Assembly (NCBI GenBank): GCA_934702375.1
Contig: CAKUYE010000005.1
Coordinates: 59,639 to 123,638, forward strand
DNA: 64,000 nt
Source of the DNA: an uncultured Bacillota bacterium
GTDB taxonomy: Bacteria > Bacillota > Dehalobacteriia > UBA7702
Direction: 5' to 3'
Positions 8,528-16,491 of the stretch are shown piece after piece (the stretch's first letter is position 1; every line of letters starts with the position of its first letter). Made by a program: the position numbers and the translations under genes. A model generated the notes under the pieces. The model saw only the letters and a list, made by a program, of their open reading frames with translations, searched no databases and was not told where the DNA came from.

Positions 8528-9727
8528 ATGAGTTTTCAAACTATCGAACAGGCTCTTGATGATTTAAGGGCCGGTAAGATTATTTTAGTTACCGATGATC
8601 CCGATCGTGAAAACGAAGGGGATATGATTTGTGCGGCGGAATTTGCCACCACAGAAAATGTAAATACTATGGCCAGTGAGGCAAAAGGCCTGATTTGTAT
8701 GCCGATGAGCCATGAATATATTGAGCGTCTGGGCTTACGTCCCATGGTGGAGCATAATACCGATAATCACGAAACGGCTTTTACGGAATCCATTGACCAT
8801 ATTGATACAACAACGGGGATTTCCGCTGCAGAACGGTCCATTACCGCAATGGAAGCGGCAAAAGATACGGCACGGCCATATGAATTTCGCCGTCCCGGTC
8901 ATATGTTTCCATTGGAAGCCAAACCCGGCGGTGTACTGGAACGCAATGGCCATACCGAAGCTACCGTGGATCTTTTGCGTTTGGCTGGTTTAAAACAGAT
9001 TGGTTTATGCTGCGAAGTAATGCGGGAAGACGGCACGATGATGCGGAAAACAGAAATGATGGAATTTGCGAAAGAAAAAGGTTATACCTTGATCTCCATC
9101 AAAGATCTTCAGCGTTACCGCAAGATTAACGATCGTTTTATGAAGCAGGTAACTTGTGCGGATATGCCTACGAAGTATGGTCATTTTAAAATTTACGGTT
9201 ATGTCAACACGATCAATAAAGAACACCATGTGGCTCTTGTTTTGGGAGATGTTGCCAATGAAGAGCCGGTGCTTTGTCGTGTGCACTCCGAGTGCTTAAC
9301 CGGCGATGTCTTTGGCTCCCGTCGCTGTGATTGCGGTCAACAGCTTGATGCCGCAATGAAAGCCATTGGGAAGGAAGGCCGTGGCATGATTGTCTATTTG
9401 CGTCAGGAGGGGCGCGGGATTGGTCTACTCAATAAATTAAAGGCCTATGCCCTGCAAGACCAGGGATTGGATACCGTTGAAGCAAATATTGAATTGGGCT
9501 TTGCACCGGATCTTAGGGATTACAGCGCCGGCAGCCAGATCCTTACCGACCTCGGTGTGCATCGTTTGCGTTTATTGACAAACAATCCCCAAAAGATTCA
9601 CGATCTTTCCGATTACGGTATTGATATTGTGGAACGCGTTCCCCTTGATATACAGCCAAACAGCGATAATTTCTTTTATATGGAAACAAAAAAAGAAAAA
9701 ATGGGTCATATCTTAGACTTAAACTAA
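8528..9727 (+). CDS. ribBA: Bifunctional 3,4-dihydroxy-2-butanone-4-phosphate synthase / GTP cyclohydrolase II
   Basis: Supplies both precursors of riboflavin. The first ~200 residues are the DHBP synthase (DDPDRENEGDMICAAEF, RPGHMFPL). The second half is GTP cyclohydrolase II, with zinc ligands in HSECLTGDVFGSRRCDCG and the LRQEGRGIGL motif. At 399 residues it matches the normal fusion length. ATG 8528 is preceded by a perfect AGGAGG (8518-8523); an ATG 18 bases upstream is less well placed. It sits 26 bases after ribE. Confidence 0.96.
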   Translation: MSFQTIEQALDDLRAGKIILVTDDPDRENEGDMICAAEFATTENVNTMASEAKGLICMPMSHEYIERLGLRPMVEHNTDNHETAFTESIDHIDTTTGISAAERSITAMEAAKDTARPYEFRRPGHMFPLEAKPGGVLERNGHTEATVDLLRLAGLKQIGLCCEVMREDGTMMRKTEMMEFAKEKGYTLISIKDLQRYRKINDRFMKQVTCADMPTKYGHFKIYGYVNTINKEHHVALVLGDVANEEPVLCRVHSECLTGDVFGSRRCDCGQQLDAAMKAIGKEGRGMIVYLRQEGRGIGLLNKLKAYALQDQGLDTVEANIELGFAPDLRDYSAGSQILTDLGVHRLRLLTNNPQKIHDLSDYGIDIVERVPLDIQPNSDNFFYMETKKEKMGHILDLN

Positions 9728-9741
9728 GGAGAAGAATTAAA

Positions 9742-10206
9742 ATGAAAACTGTCGAAGCGAATTTGATTGGAAAAGGTTTAAAATTTGCAGTTGTTGCTGC
9801 CCGTTTTAACGATTTTATTACCGGTAAGCTCATTGAAGGGGCGGAAGATGGTCTTTTACGTCATGGCGTCAATGGGGACGATATTACACTTTATCGCGTT
9901 CCCGGCGCCTTTGAAATTCCTGTCGTTGCCAAAGCTCTTGCGGAAAAAGACGAATTCGATGCCGTGATTTGTCTTGGTGCGATTATTCGCGGAGCTACCC
10001 CGCATTTTGATTTTGTTGCGGCAGAAGCCTCCAAAGGGGTTGCTCAGGTTTCCATGAATTCCGGAAAACCGGTTATTTTTGGCATCATTACCACCGATAA
10101 TTTGGAACAGGCCATTGATCGTGCCGGCACCAAAAGCGGTAATAAAGGGTATGATGCGGCTGTAACTGCCATTGAAATGGCGAATTTGATGGGAGAACTG
10201 AAATAA
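9742..10206 (+). CDS. ribH: 6,7-dimethyl-8-ribityllumazine synthase
   Basis: Condenses the pyrimidine and the four-carbon phosphate into the lumazine precursor of riboflavin, in an icosahedral or pentameric assembly. The 154 residues include ARFNDFI, PGAFEIPVVAKAL, the CLGAIIRGATPHFDFVA substrate segment with its catalytic His, and the FGIITTDNLEQAIDRAG motif. It follows ribBA by 14 bases with an AGGAG ribosome site. Its stop (TAA) overlaps the thiN start (TAATG). Confidence 0.97.
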   Translation: MKTVEANLIGKGLKFAVVAARFNDFITGKLIEGAEDGLLRHGVNGDDITLYRVPGAFEIPVVAKALAEKDEFDAVICLGAIIRGATPHFDFVAAEASKGVAQVSMNSGKPVIFGIITTDNLEQAIDRAGTKSGNKGYDAAVTAIEMANLMGELK

Positions 10207-10844
10207 TGGGCCGTGCCGTTCTGTTTTGCAACGGAGAACTTGATCATGAACAATTTCATCGTGAGTTGATATGCCAGGATGATTTTATCATTGCCGTAGA
10301 TGGCGGCGGAAGATTTTGCGAGAAGCTTGGTCTTTTGCCGTCCATCGCCATCGGCGATTTTGATTCTATTGATGAAAAAGCGGAATCGTACCTTAAAGAA
10401 CATAAAATAGAAAGGATCCCATTTCCTGCCGATAAAGATTTTATTGATTTGGAATTGGGCATTGAAGAAGCGCAACATCGCGGATATCATGATATTCTTA
10501 TTCTCGGAGCCTTTGGCGGAAAGCGTACCGATATGTTTTTGGGAAATCTGTTGCTTTTAGCCAAATATGATGAGTACATTCGCATGAAAAATGCCTATAC
10601 CGAAGCCTTTTGTCTCAATGCCGGTGTTTCCGTTACCGTAAATGCCAATGTGGGAGACTACTTGACGGTGATTCCTCTTTGTGAAGAGTTGGTTACCGGT
10701 AAAAGCTGCGGATTAAAATATCCCCTGGGGGGGCTTTCCTTTCATCTGGGGGAGACCAGAGGCATCAGCAATGAATTTCAGGAACCGGAGGCTTCTTTAA
10801 CGGTGAAAAAAGGGAAGGCCCTTATTCTGATACAAAAGAGGTAA
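10206..10844 (+). CDS. thiN: Thiamine pyrophosphokinase
   Basis: Transfers pyrophosphate from ATP to thiamine to make thiamine diphosphate. The 212-residue protein has the family motifs FIIAVDGGGRF, IGDFDSI, PADKDFIDLELGI, and GAFGGKRTDMFLGNL (usually GGRxDH). It starts inside the ribH stop codon, so it should be cotranscribed and translationally coupled with the riboflavin operon. In related genomes this gene normally follows rpe directly; the rib genes appear to have been placed between the two, putting thiN downstream of an FMN riboswitch. A run of seven G lies at 10727-10733. Confidence 0.9.
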   Translation: MGRAVLFCNGELDHEQFHRELICQDDFIIAVDGGGRFCEKLGLLPSIAIGDFDSIDEKAESYLKEHKIERIPFPADKDFIDLELGIEEAQHRGYHDILILGAFGGKRTDMFLGNLLLLAKYDEYIRMKNAYTEAFCLNAGVSVTVNANVGDYLTVIPLCEELVTGKSCGLKYPLGGLSFHLGETRGISNEFQEPEASLTVKKGKALILIQKR

Positions 10845-10848
10845 GAAC

Positions 10849-11427
10849 ATGACAAAAAAGGATGAATTTATCGCGATCTACAAGGAAAATATTCAGCGGC
10901 CCGGTAGTGAAACGCTTCTTGATTATTTGGAAAACCACAGCGACTTTTTTACCGCACCGGCATCGACGCGGTTTCATCTTTCCCGGGAAGGGGGATTGGT
11001 GGAACACAGTCTGAATGTATATCATTGCCTGGTATCTTACCTGGAACGTGAACGGGTTCGGGAAACCTACGGTTTGGAGGCGACATCGGAAACTGCCGCC
11101 GTTGTTGCATTGCTTCACGATGTATGCAAAACCAACTGTTACAAAAAAAGCTTTCGCAACGTAAAGGATGAAAGCGGCAAGTGGCAGCGAGTGCCTTCCT
11201 ATGATTACAATGATCCGATGCCTTATGGCCACGGGGAAAAATCCGTTTATATCATCAGCGGATTTATGCACCTTTCTCGGGAAGAGGCCTTTGCTATCCG
11301 CTATCACATGGGCTTTGCCGGTACCGAGGATCCCCGAAACGTAGGGGAAAGCTTCCGTCTGTTTCCTCTGGCTTTTGCATTGTCCACCGCCGATATGGAA
11401 GCTACCTATTTTCTGGAAAATGAGTGA
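10849..11427 (+). CDS. HD-domain phosphohydrolase-like protein
   Basis: Small (192-residue) HD-superfamily protein of unknown substrate. The metal site is indicated by EHSLNVY (first His), LLHDVCK (the HD pair) and YHMGF further on. HD proteins usually hydrolyse phosphate esters of nucleotides. It lies five bases after thiN, so it is probably the last gene of the riboflavin/thiamine transcript. No signal peptide or extra domain is visible. A link to cofactor turnover is possible but rests only on position. Confidence 0.75.
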   Translation: MTKKDEFIAIYKENIQRPGSETLLDYLENHSDFFTAPASTRFHLSREGGLVEHSLNVYHCLVSYLERERVRETYGLEATSETAAVVALLHDVCKTNCYKKSFRNVKDESGKWQRVPSYDYNDPMPYGHGEKSVYIISGFMHLSREEAFAIRYHMGFAGTEDPRNVGESFRLFPLAFALSTADMEATYFLENE

Positions 11428-11465
11428 GACCTTACAAAAAAATTTTGAAAAATCTAAATTGGTCA

Positions 11466-11495
11466 TTGACAAATCCCCCTAAAAAGTGGTATTAT
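11466..11495 (+). promoter_or_regulatory. Promoter of tRNA-Leu
   Basis: TTGACA (11466-11471), 18-base spacer, TATTAT (11490-11495), 19 bases before the mature tRNA. Confidence 0.85.
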
Positions 11496-11514
11496 AGTTA
11501 AGCACCAGTTTTAA

Positions 11515-11598
11515 GCGGATGTGGTGGAATTGGCAGACACGCTAGATTCAGGTTCTAGTTCCGTCAAAAGAGTGCAGGTTCAAGTCCTGTCATCCGCA
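11515..11598 (+). tRNA. tRNA-Leu (anticodon CAG)
   Basis: The acceptor stem GCGGATG (11515-11521) pairs with CATCCGC (11591-11597). The D arm has GTGGAATTGGCAGAC. The anticodon stem CTAGA/TCTAG holds a seven-base loop with CAG in the anticodon position. A long variable arm, as expected for a class II tRNA, precedes the T arm GCAGGTTCAAGTCCTG. CCA is encoded (11599-11601). It has its own promoter and terminator. Confidence 0.97.
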
Positions 11599-11610
11599 CC
11601 ATAAAAGAAA

Positions 11611-11639
11611 GCCTGTCGTTTTCGACAGGCTTTTTTTTT
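11611..11639 (+). terminator. Terminator after tRNA-Leu
   Basis: GCCTGTCG (11611-11618) pairs perfectly with CGACAGGC (11623-11630) around TTTT, followed by nine T. Confidence 0.95.
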
Positions 11640-11687
11640 GAAATCTTAACCAAATTGTACTCTTTATTATGAGGGGATTTTGCTATA

Positions 11688-11715
11688 TTGATAAAATTAC
11701 GCATTATGTTATAAT
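11688..11715 (+). promoter_or_regulatory. Likely promoter of the defence island
   Basis: TTGATA (11688-11693), 16-base spacer, TATAAT (11710-11715). It lies about 60 bases before the helicase start, in a very AT-rich stretch. Confidence 0.55.
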
Positions 11716-11775
11716 ATAAATAAAATGTGTTTTTGTGCGGAATTTTGTGGTAAAGTTTGACTTTGAGGTATCGAT

Positions 11776-14700
11776 ATGGAATTGATAAATAATACAACTA
11801 AAACGCTGAAAAATGATCTTTCATCTCAAATAAAGAAGGGTAGTAAGCTTTCGATTGCTGCTGCTTGTTTTTCGATATATGCATTTCAAGCATTAAAAGA
11901 TCAGCTTATGGAAATTGATGAGCTGCGTTTTATCTTTACCTCTCCCACCTTTGTTACCGAAAAGGCAAAAAAGGAACGACGGGAATTTTATATCCCTCGT
12001 CTTGCTCGTGAAAGGAGTCTTTACGGGACAGAGTTTGAAATCAAACTTAGAAATGAATTGACACAGAAAGCGATTGCAAGAGAATGTGCCGATTGGATTC
12101 GGCAGAAAGTTACATTTAAATCAAATGTCAGTGAGAATACCATTCAAGGACAGATTGTAGTAGATGAAGTTGGCTATACACCCATCAATAATTTTACCAC
12201 GGTTGAGCTTGGATGCGAGAAAGGCAATGTTATCAGCACGACCATTGTTAAAGATGAATCCCTTGCAAAATCTCTTCTTGCGGATTTTAATGAAATATGG
12301 AATGATCGCAAAGTTCTTCAGGTTGTCACTGATGAAGTGATCGATAATATTACTGCTGCATACAACGAAAATTCCCCCGATTTTATTTATTTTGTGACAC
12401 TCTATCATATCTTTAATGAGTTTCTTGAAGATATATCGGAGGATGTATTGCCTAATGAAGCAACGGGTTTCAAAGAAAGTAAGATTTGGAGTATGCTGTA
12501 TAATTTCCAAAAGGATGCAGTGCTTGCTATTATCAATAAACTTGAAAAATACAATGGATGTATTCTTGCGGATAGTGTCGGTTTGGGGAAAACCTTTACA
12601 GCTCTTGCGGTGATTAAATATTACGAGAACCGGAATAAATCCGTGCTTGTTTTTTGCCCTAAAAAGCTGACAAACAACTGGAATACCTATAAGGACAATT
12701 ACGTCAATAATCCCATTGCCTCAGATCGGCTTCGTTACGATGTACTCTACCACACGGATTTGAACCGAACCCACGGCACCTCGAACGGTCTTGATCTCGG
12801 CCGTCTGAACTGGGGTAATTATGATCTTGTTGTCATTGATGAATCGCATAACTTCCGTAACGGTGGAAAGATCGTAGAGAATCCAGATGAAAATGCTAAG
12901 GAAAATCGGTATATTAAATTGCTTAAAAAGGTTATTCGTGCCGGTGTGAAAACGAAAGTATTGATGCTTTCTGCAACGCCGGTCAATAATCGTTTTAACG
13001 ATTTAAAAAATCAACTTGCTCTCGCCTATGAGGGGCATACCGATTATATTGATGAAAAGCTCAATACCAATCGTTCCATTGATGAGATTTTCAAAAATGC
13101 ACAGCGGGCATTTAATACTTGGAGCAAATGGGATTCTTGCGACCGTACAACAGAAAATCTTCTTAAAATGCTGGACTTTGATTTCTTTGAAGTACTGGAT
13201 AGCGTGACGATTGCCCGTTCGAGAAAACATATTCAGAAATATTATGATATGGCAGATATCGGCACTTTCCCCAAGCGGTTAAAACCGATTTCTCTTCGTC
13301 CACATCTTACGGATCTGAAAGAAGCCATTAGCTATAATGAAATTTTTGAACAACTGATGCTTTTGATGCTTACAATTTACACGCCGACCCAATATATTCT
13401 GCCCAGCAGAATGGAAAAATACGCAGAACTTTATGGCGATAATAAAGTCAATGTTGGATTTACCCAAGCCAACCGTGAGCAGGGGATTCGCAGATTGACG
13501 GCCATCAATCTAATGAAGCGTATGGAAAGCTCGGTCTATTCCTTTAACCTGACTTTAACCCGCATTAAGGATTTGATAAATAGCACGATTGAAGCGATTG
13601 ACCGTTTTGATAAACACTCCGGTAAAATCCTGGAGCTTACGGATATTTCTTCTGTGGACGAGTTTGATGCCGAGGATCAGAACACGGAAGACTTATTTTC
13701 CTTTGGTAGAAAGGTGAAAATCAATCTTTCGGATATGGATTATGTTTCTTGGCGGGATAGTTTAAAAAAGGATGCCGAAGTTCTTGAATTGCTTACCTTT
13801 ATGGTTGGAGATATCACGCCAAAGTATGATTTAAAGCTTCAGGAGCTTCTCCATGTGATCCATAAGAAAATCACACATCCGATAAACGAAGGGAATAGAA
13901 AACTCATCATTTTTACGGCCTTTGCGGATACTGCCCACTACCTTTACGATCATGTAAGCCGCTATGTAAAGGAAAAGTTTGGATTGTATACGGCAATGGT
14001 TTCCGGCTCTGTTGAGGGGCGCACAAACTGTCCCAAACTCAAAGGGGATTTAAATACGGTACTGACTTGTTTTTCGCCGATCTCAAAAGATAAAGAGTTG
14101 TTGATGCCCGGAGATAAAACCGAAATCGATGTTTTGATTGCCACCGACTGTATCTCCGAAGGTCAGAACTTGCAGGACTGTGACTACCTCATCAACTATG
14201 ATATTCATTGGAATCCCGTCCGTATCATTCAGCGATTTGGGCGTATTGACCGTATCGGCAGCCGCAATAAGGTCATTCAGCTTGTGAACTTTTGGCCTGA
14301 TGTGACCCTTGATGATTACATCAATCTGAAAGCCAAAGTCGAAACCCGTATGAAGATTGTGGATATGACCGCTACGGGTGACGATAATCTGCTCAGTGAT
14401 GAGGAAAAGACCGATCTTGAATATCGAAAGGCGCAGCTCAAGCGCTTGCAGGATGAAGTTGTAGACATTGAGGATATGACAACGGGTATCTCCATTATGG
14501 ATTTGGGGTTAAACGAGTTCCGGCTCGACCTGCTTGACTACATCAAGCGTCATCCTGACATAGACAAAACGCCTTTCGGGTTGCACTCGGTTGTTCCTGC
14601 CAGTGAAGATGCCCCTGCCGGAGTGGTCTATGTTCTGAAAAATCGCTCCAACAGCGTAAACATCGATAATCAGAACCGACTGCATCCCTTTTATATGGTG

Positions 14701-15018
14701 TATATCGGCAATGATGGAGAGGTCATCTGTGACCACCTTTCTCCGAAGCAGATGCTTGATAAAATGCGCTTCCTGTGCAAAGGAAAAACAGAGCCGATCC
14801 CTGCCGCCTATAAACCGTTTAATAAAGAAACGGATGATGGACGCAGAATGGGTGAAATTTCGGATCTGCTCAATGAAGCAATCAATTCGATAATCCATAT
14901 AAAGGAAGAGAACGATATTGATAGTTTATTCAAAAGCGGCGGCACATCTGCACTGCTTAGTGCTGTGTCTGGGTTGGATGATTTTGAGCTGATTTGCTTT
15001 TTAGTAGTTAGAAATTAG
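11776..15018 (+). CDS. SNF2-type DNA helicase with N-terminal PLD-like domain (defence-associated)
   Basis: Large (1080 residues) RapA/SNF2-family ATPase. The first ~170 residues resemble a phospholipase D-like domain. The ATPase starts with a Walker A at 266-273 (DSVGLGKT) and a DESH box near 355. The C-terminal helicase lobe has ATDCISEGQNLQDCD and the QRFGRIDRIGSR motif VI. Such helicases occur next to DUF4391 proteins and type III methyltransferases in defence islands, as here, and are thought to move on DNA or strip it of proteins. It begins the island just after tRNA-Leu. No helicase motif is missing. Its exact role in restriction is unknown. Confidence 0.88.
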   Translation: MELINNTTKTLKNDLSSQIKKGSKLSIAAACFSIYAFQALKDQLMEIDELRFIFTSPTFVTEKAKKERREFYIPRLARERSLYGTEFEIKLRNELTQKAIARECADWIRQKVTFKSNVSENTIQGQIVVDEVGYTPINNFTTVELGCEKGNVISTTIVKDESLAKSLLADFNEIWNDRKVLQVVTDEVIDNITAAYNENSPDFIYFVTLYHIFNEFLEDISEDVLPNEATGFKESKIWSMLYNFQKDAVLAIINKLEKYNGCILADSVGLGKTFTALAVIKYYENRNKSVLVFCPKKLTNNWNTYKDNYVNNPIASDRLRYDVLYHTDLNRTHGTSNGLDLGRLNWGNYDLVVIDESHNFRNGGKIVENPDENAKENRYIKLLKKVIRAGVKTKVLMLSATPVNNRFNDLKNQLALAYEGHTDYIDEKLNTNRSIDEIFKNAQRAFNTWSKWDSCDRTTENLLKMLDFDFFEVLDSVTIARSRKHIQKYYDMADIGTFPKRLKPISLRPHLTDLKEAISYNEIFEQLMLLMLTIYTPTQYILPSRMEKYAELYGDNKVNVGFTQANREQGIRRLTAINLMKRMESSVYSFNLTLTRIKDLINSTIEAIDRFDKHSGKILELTDISSVDEFDAEDQNTEDLFSFGRKVKINLSDMDYVSWRDSLKKDAEVLELLTFMVGDITPKYDLKLQELLHVIHKKITHPINEGNRKLIIFTAFADTAHYLYDHVSRYVKEKFGLYTAMVSGSVEGRTNCPKLKGDLNTVLTCFSPISKDKELLMPGDKTEIDVLIATDCISEGQNLQDCDYLINYDIHWNPVRIIQRFGRIDRIGSRNKVIQLVNFWPDVTLDDYINLKAKVETRMKIVDMTATGDDNLLSDEEKTDLEYRKAQLKRLQDEVVDIEDMTTGISIMDLGLNEFRLDLLDYIKRHPDIDKTPFGLHSVVPASEDAPAGVVYVLKNRSNSVNIDNQNRLHPFYMVYIGNDGEVICDHLSPKQMLDKMRFLCKGKTEPIPAAYKPFNKETDDGRRMGEISDLLNEAINSIIHIKEENDIDSLFKSGGTSALLSAVSGLDDFELICFLVVRN

Positions 15019-15027
15019 AAGGGAGGA

Positions 15028-15069
15028 ATGGTTAGGAATAGAAAATGGATTTTTAATTCATTACTTTGA
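15028..15069 (+). other. 13-codon leader ORF with strong ribosome site
   Basis: A strong GGGAGG site (15021-15026) precedes ATG 15028 by only one base, and the frame stops after 13 codons (MVRNRKWIFNSLL) at TGA 15067-15069, near the DUF4391 start. It is in a different frame from the DUF4391 gene, whose own ribosome site is weak. It may be a coupling leader peptide, or a remnant of a displaced start. Confidence 0.35.
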
Positions 15070-15077
15070 AATTCCTA

Positions 15078-15737
15078 ATGAGATATATGCTGGGCTTTCC
15101 CGTATCTACTGAATTTAACAAAAGAATACCGAAGCAGAAGTTTTATGAAAATCTTAACATATCGCCGGCACTTCGGCGTGTGTTTGTTGAACAGATAAAG
15201 GTGGTATACTGGCGAAATAAGCTGGCAACATCGACACTTAATGTTGGGATGGGTGAGACGGTAACAGAAGTGGAAGTGTTTGAGATACGCCTGAACGAGC
15301 CACAGCTTGATGAAGCAGTTTTGAAACAGATTGACAAGGAAATTCCATACCACATTCTTTTTATTCTGACCTGTGACGGAAGGGCACAAGGGTGGATCGG
15401 ATATAAGGAGGCAGTTTCCTCCGGCAACGGCACCTTCAAGGTCAATGGTTATTATCATACGGACTGGATGCCGGAAGAAAAACTGCAACTCACCATTAAC
15501 GGCTTGAATATGGATACAGTTTATGAGAGCTTTGTCCGCCAGATTGCCGGAGATAAGCTGCAAACGGATTCTAGTGAAAGCCTTAGAGAGTCTGTTGAAC
15601 GTGATGAAAAGAAAAAGCAGCTGGAAAAGCAAATCACCGCACTGGAAAAAAAGATGCGGCGAGAAAAGCAGCTTAACCGGCAGATGGAAATGAATGCGGA
15701 GTTGAAGAAGTTAAAGAAAATGCTTGGAGATAATTGA
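15078..15737 (+). CDS. DUF4391 domain protein
   Basis: About 219 residues matching the DUF4391 pattern: GFPVSTEFNKRIPKQKFYEN near the N-terminus, then an alpha/beta core (ILFILTCDGRAQGWIGYKE) and a charged coiled-coil C-terminus (KQLEKQITALEKKMRREK). The function is unknown. The family is characteristically found between an SNF2 helicase and a type III mod gene, as here. Possible starts are ATG 15078 and ATG 15087; neither has a good ribosome site, and translation may be coupled to the short ORF upstream. Cytoplasmic. Confidence 0.8.
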   Translation: MRYMLGFPVSTEFNKRIPKQKFYENLNISPALRRVFVEQIKVVYWRNKLATSTLNVGMGETVTEVEVFEIRLNEPQLDEAVLKQIDKEIPYHILFILTCDGRAQGWIGYKEAVSSGNGTFKVNGYYHTDWMPEEKLQLTINGLNMDTVYESFVRQIAGDKLQTDSSESLRESVERDEKKKQLEKQITALEKKMRREKQLNRQMEMNAELKKLKKMLGDN

Positions 15738-15740
15738 TTT

Positions 15741-16466
15741 ATGAAGCGTTTCATATATAAATGGTGGTTTTGGATTATTGCATCGTTACTTTTTTTAATA
15801 GTTCTTCAGCTCTTATTTTCTATTTCTGCGCCATGTAAGTATTTAGAGGCGACATGGGGAGCAGGTGACTTTATTTCATTTGTGGGAACAATGGTATTAG
15901 GATATATTGCAATCAGTCAAACCCAACGGGCAAATCAGATATCTAATAAATTGATGGATATCGAAATCAATCGCTATAAAATGGAGATACGTCCATTTGT
16001 AATGGTGACGGATTGGAAGGCATATGAACAAGATTATTTTAATATAATCTTTAATCCTAGAAAGTTATATGTTTGTATTGGAGAATATAATGATAAAATG
16101 GCCATTTGCCTTGAACTCTGTTTACAAAATACAACGGAATCATATGCGGAAGCAGAGTTTTCAAGAGGATTCGCGAATGATGAAACTAATTTGTCTAAAA
16201 CATATGCGAACCAGTCAAATCAAAAGTTGCGATTATCAGCGGGAGAGAAGAAAGAAATAGTATTTTATGCAAATGAGAAATTTATAAAATCCCTAGTGGG
16301 GAAATATTCAACAGTAGAATTTTTTCTAAAAAATAGATTCGGTGAGGGATATAAAGAATCTTTTGAATTGGCTATCCTATCCCTTGATGATCAATGCTTA
16401 CATAAAGACAATGAGTGGTTTTGTTCTGTGGACGTGAAAAATTATCGGATAGAAAAATTATCATGA
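15741..16466 (+). CDS. Hypothetical membrane-anchored protein
   Basis: Not recognised. The 241 residues begin with a hydrophobic helix (about 8-31) and a second weaker one (about 43-60), then a predicted soluble part of about 180 residues rich in aromatic and charged positions. The gene is distinctly AT-rich compared with mod downstream, and it splits the usual DUF4391-mod arrangement, so it may be a later insertion into the island. It starts three bases after the DUF4391 stop. A role as a membrane partner or an abortive-infection protein is possible but only guessed from position. Confidence 0.7.
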   Translation: MKRFIYKWWFWIIASLLFLIVLQLLFSISAPCKYLEATWGAGDFISFVGTMVLGYIAISQTQRANQISNKLMDIEINRYKMEIRPFVMVTDWKAYEQDYFNIIFNPRKLYVCIGEYNDKMAICLELCLQNTTESYAEAEFSRGFANDETNLSKTYANQSNQKLRLSAGEKKEIVFYANEKFIKSLVGKYSTVEFFLKNRFGEGYKESFELAILSLDDQCLHKDNEWFCSVDVKNYRIEKLS

Positions 16467-16491
16467 AAGAAAAAAATGGAGGGGATCCTCA

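Noticed and set aside
11564..11797. A short minus-strand frame ending in MTGLEPALF across tRNA-Leu
   Set aside because: This ending is the familiar artefact of translating the reverse strand of tRNA-Leu genes.
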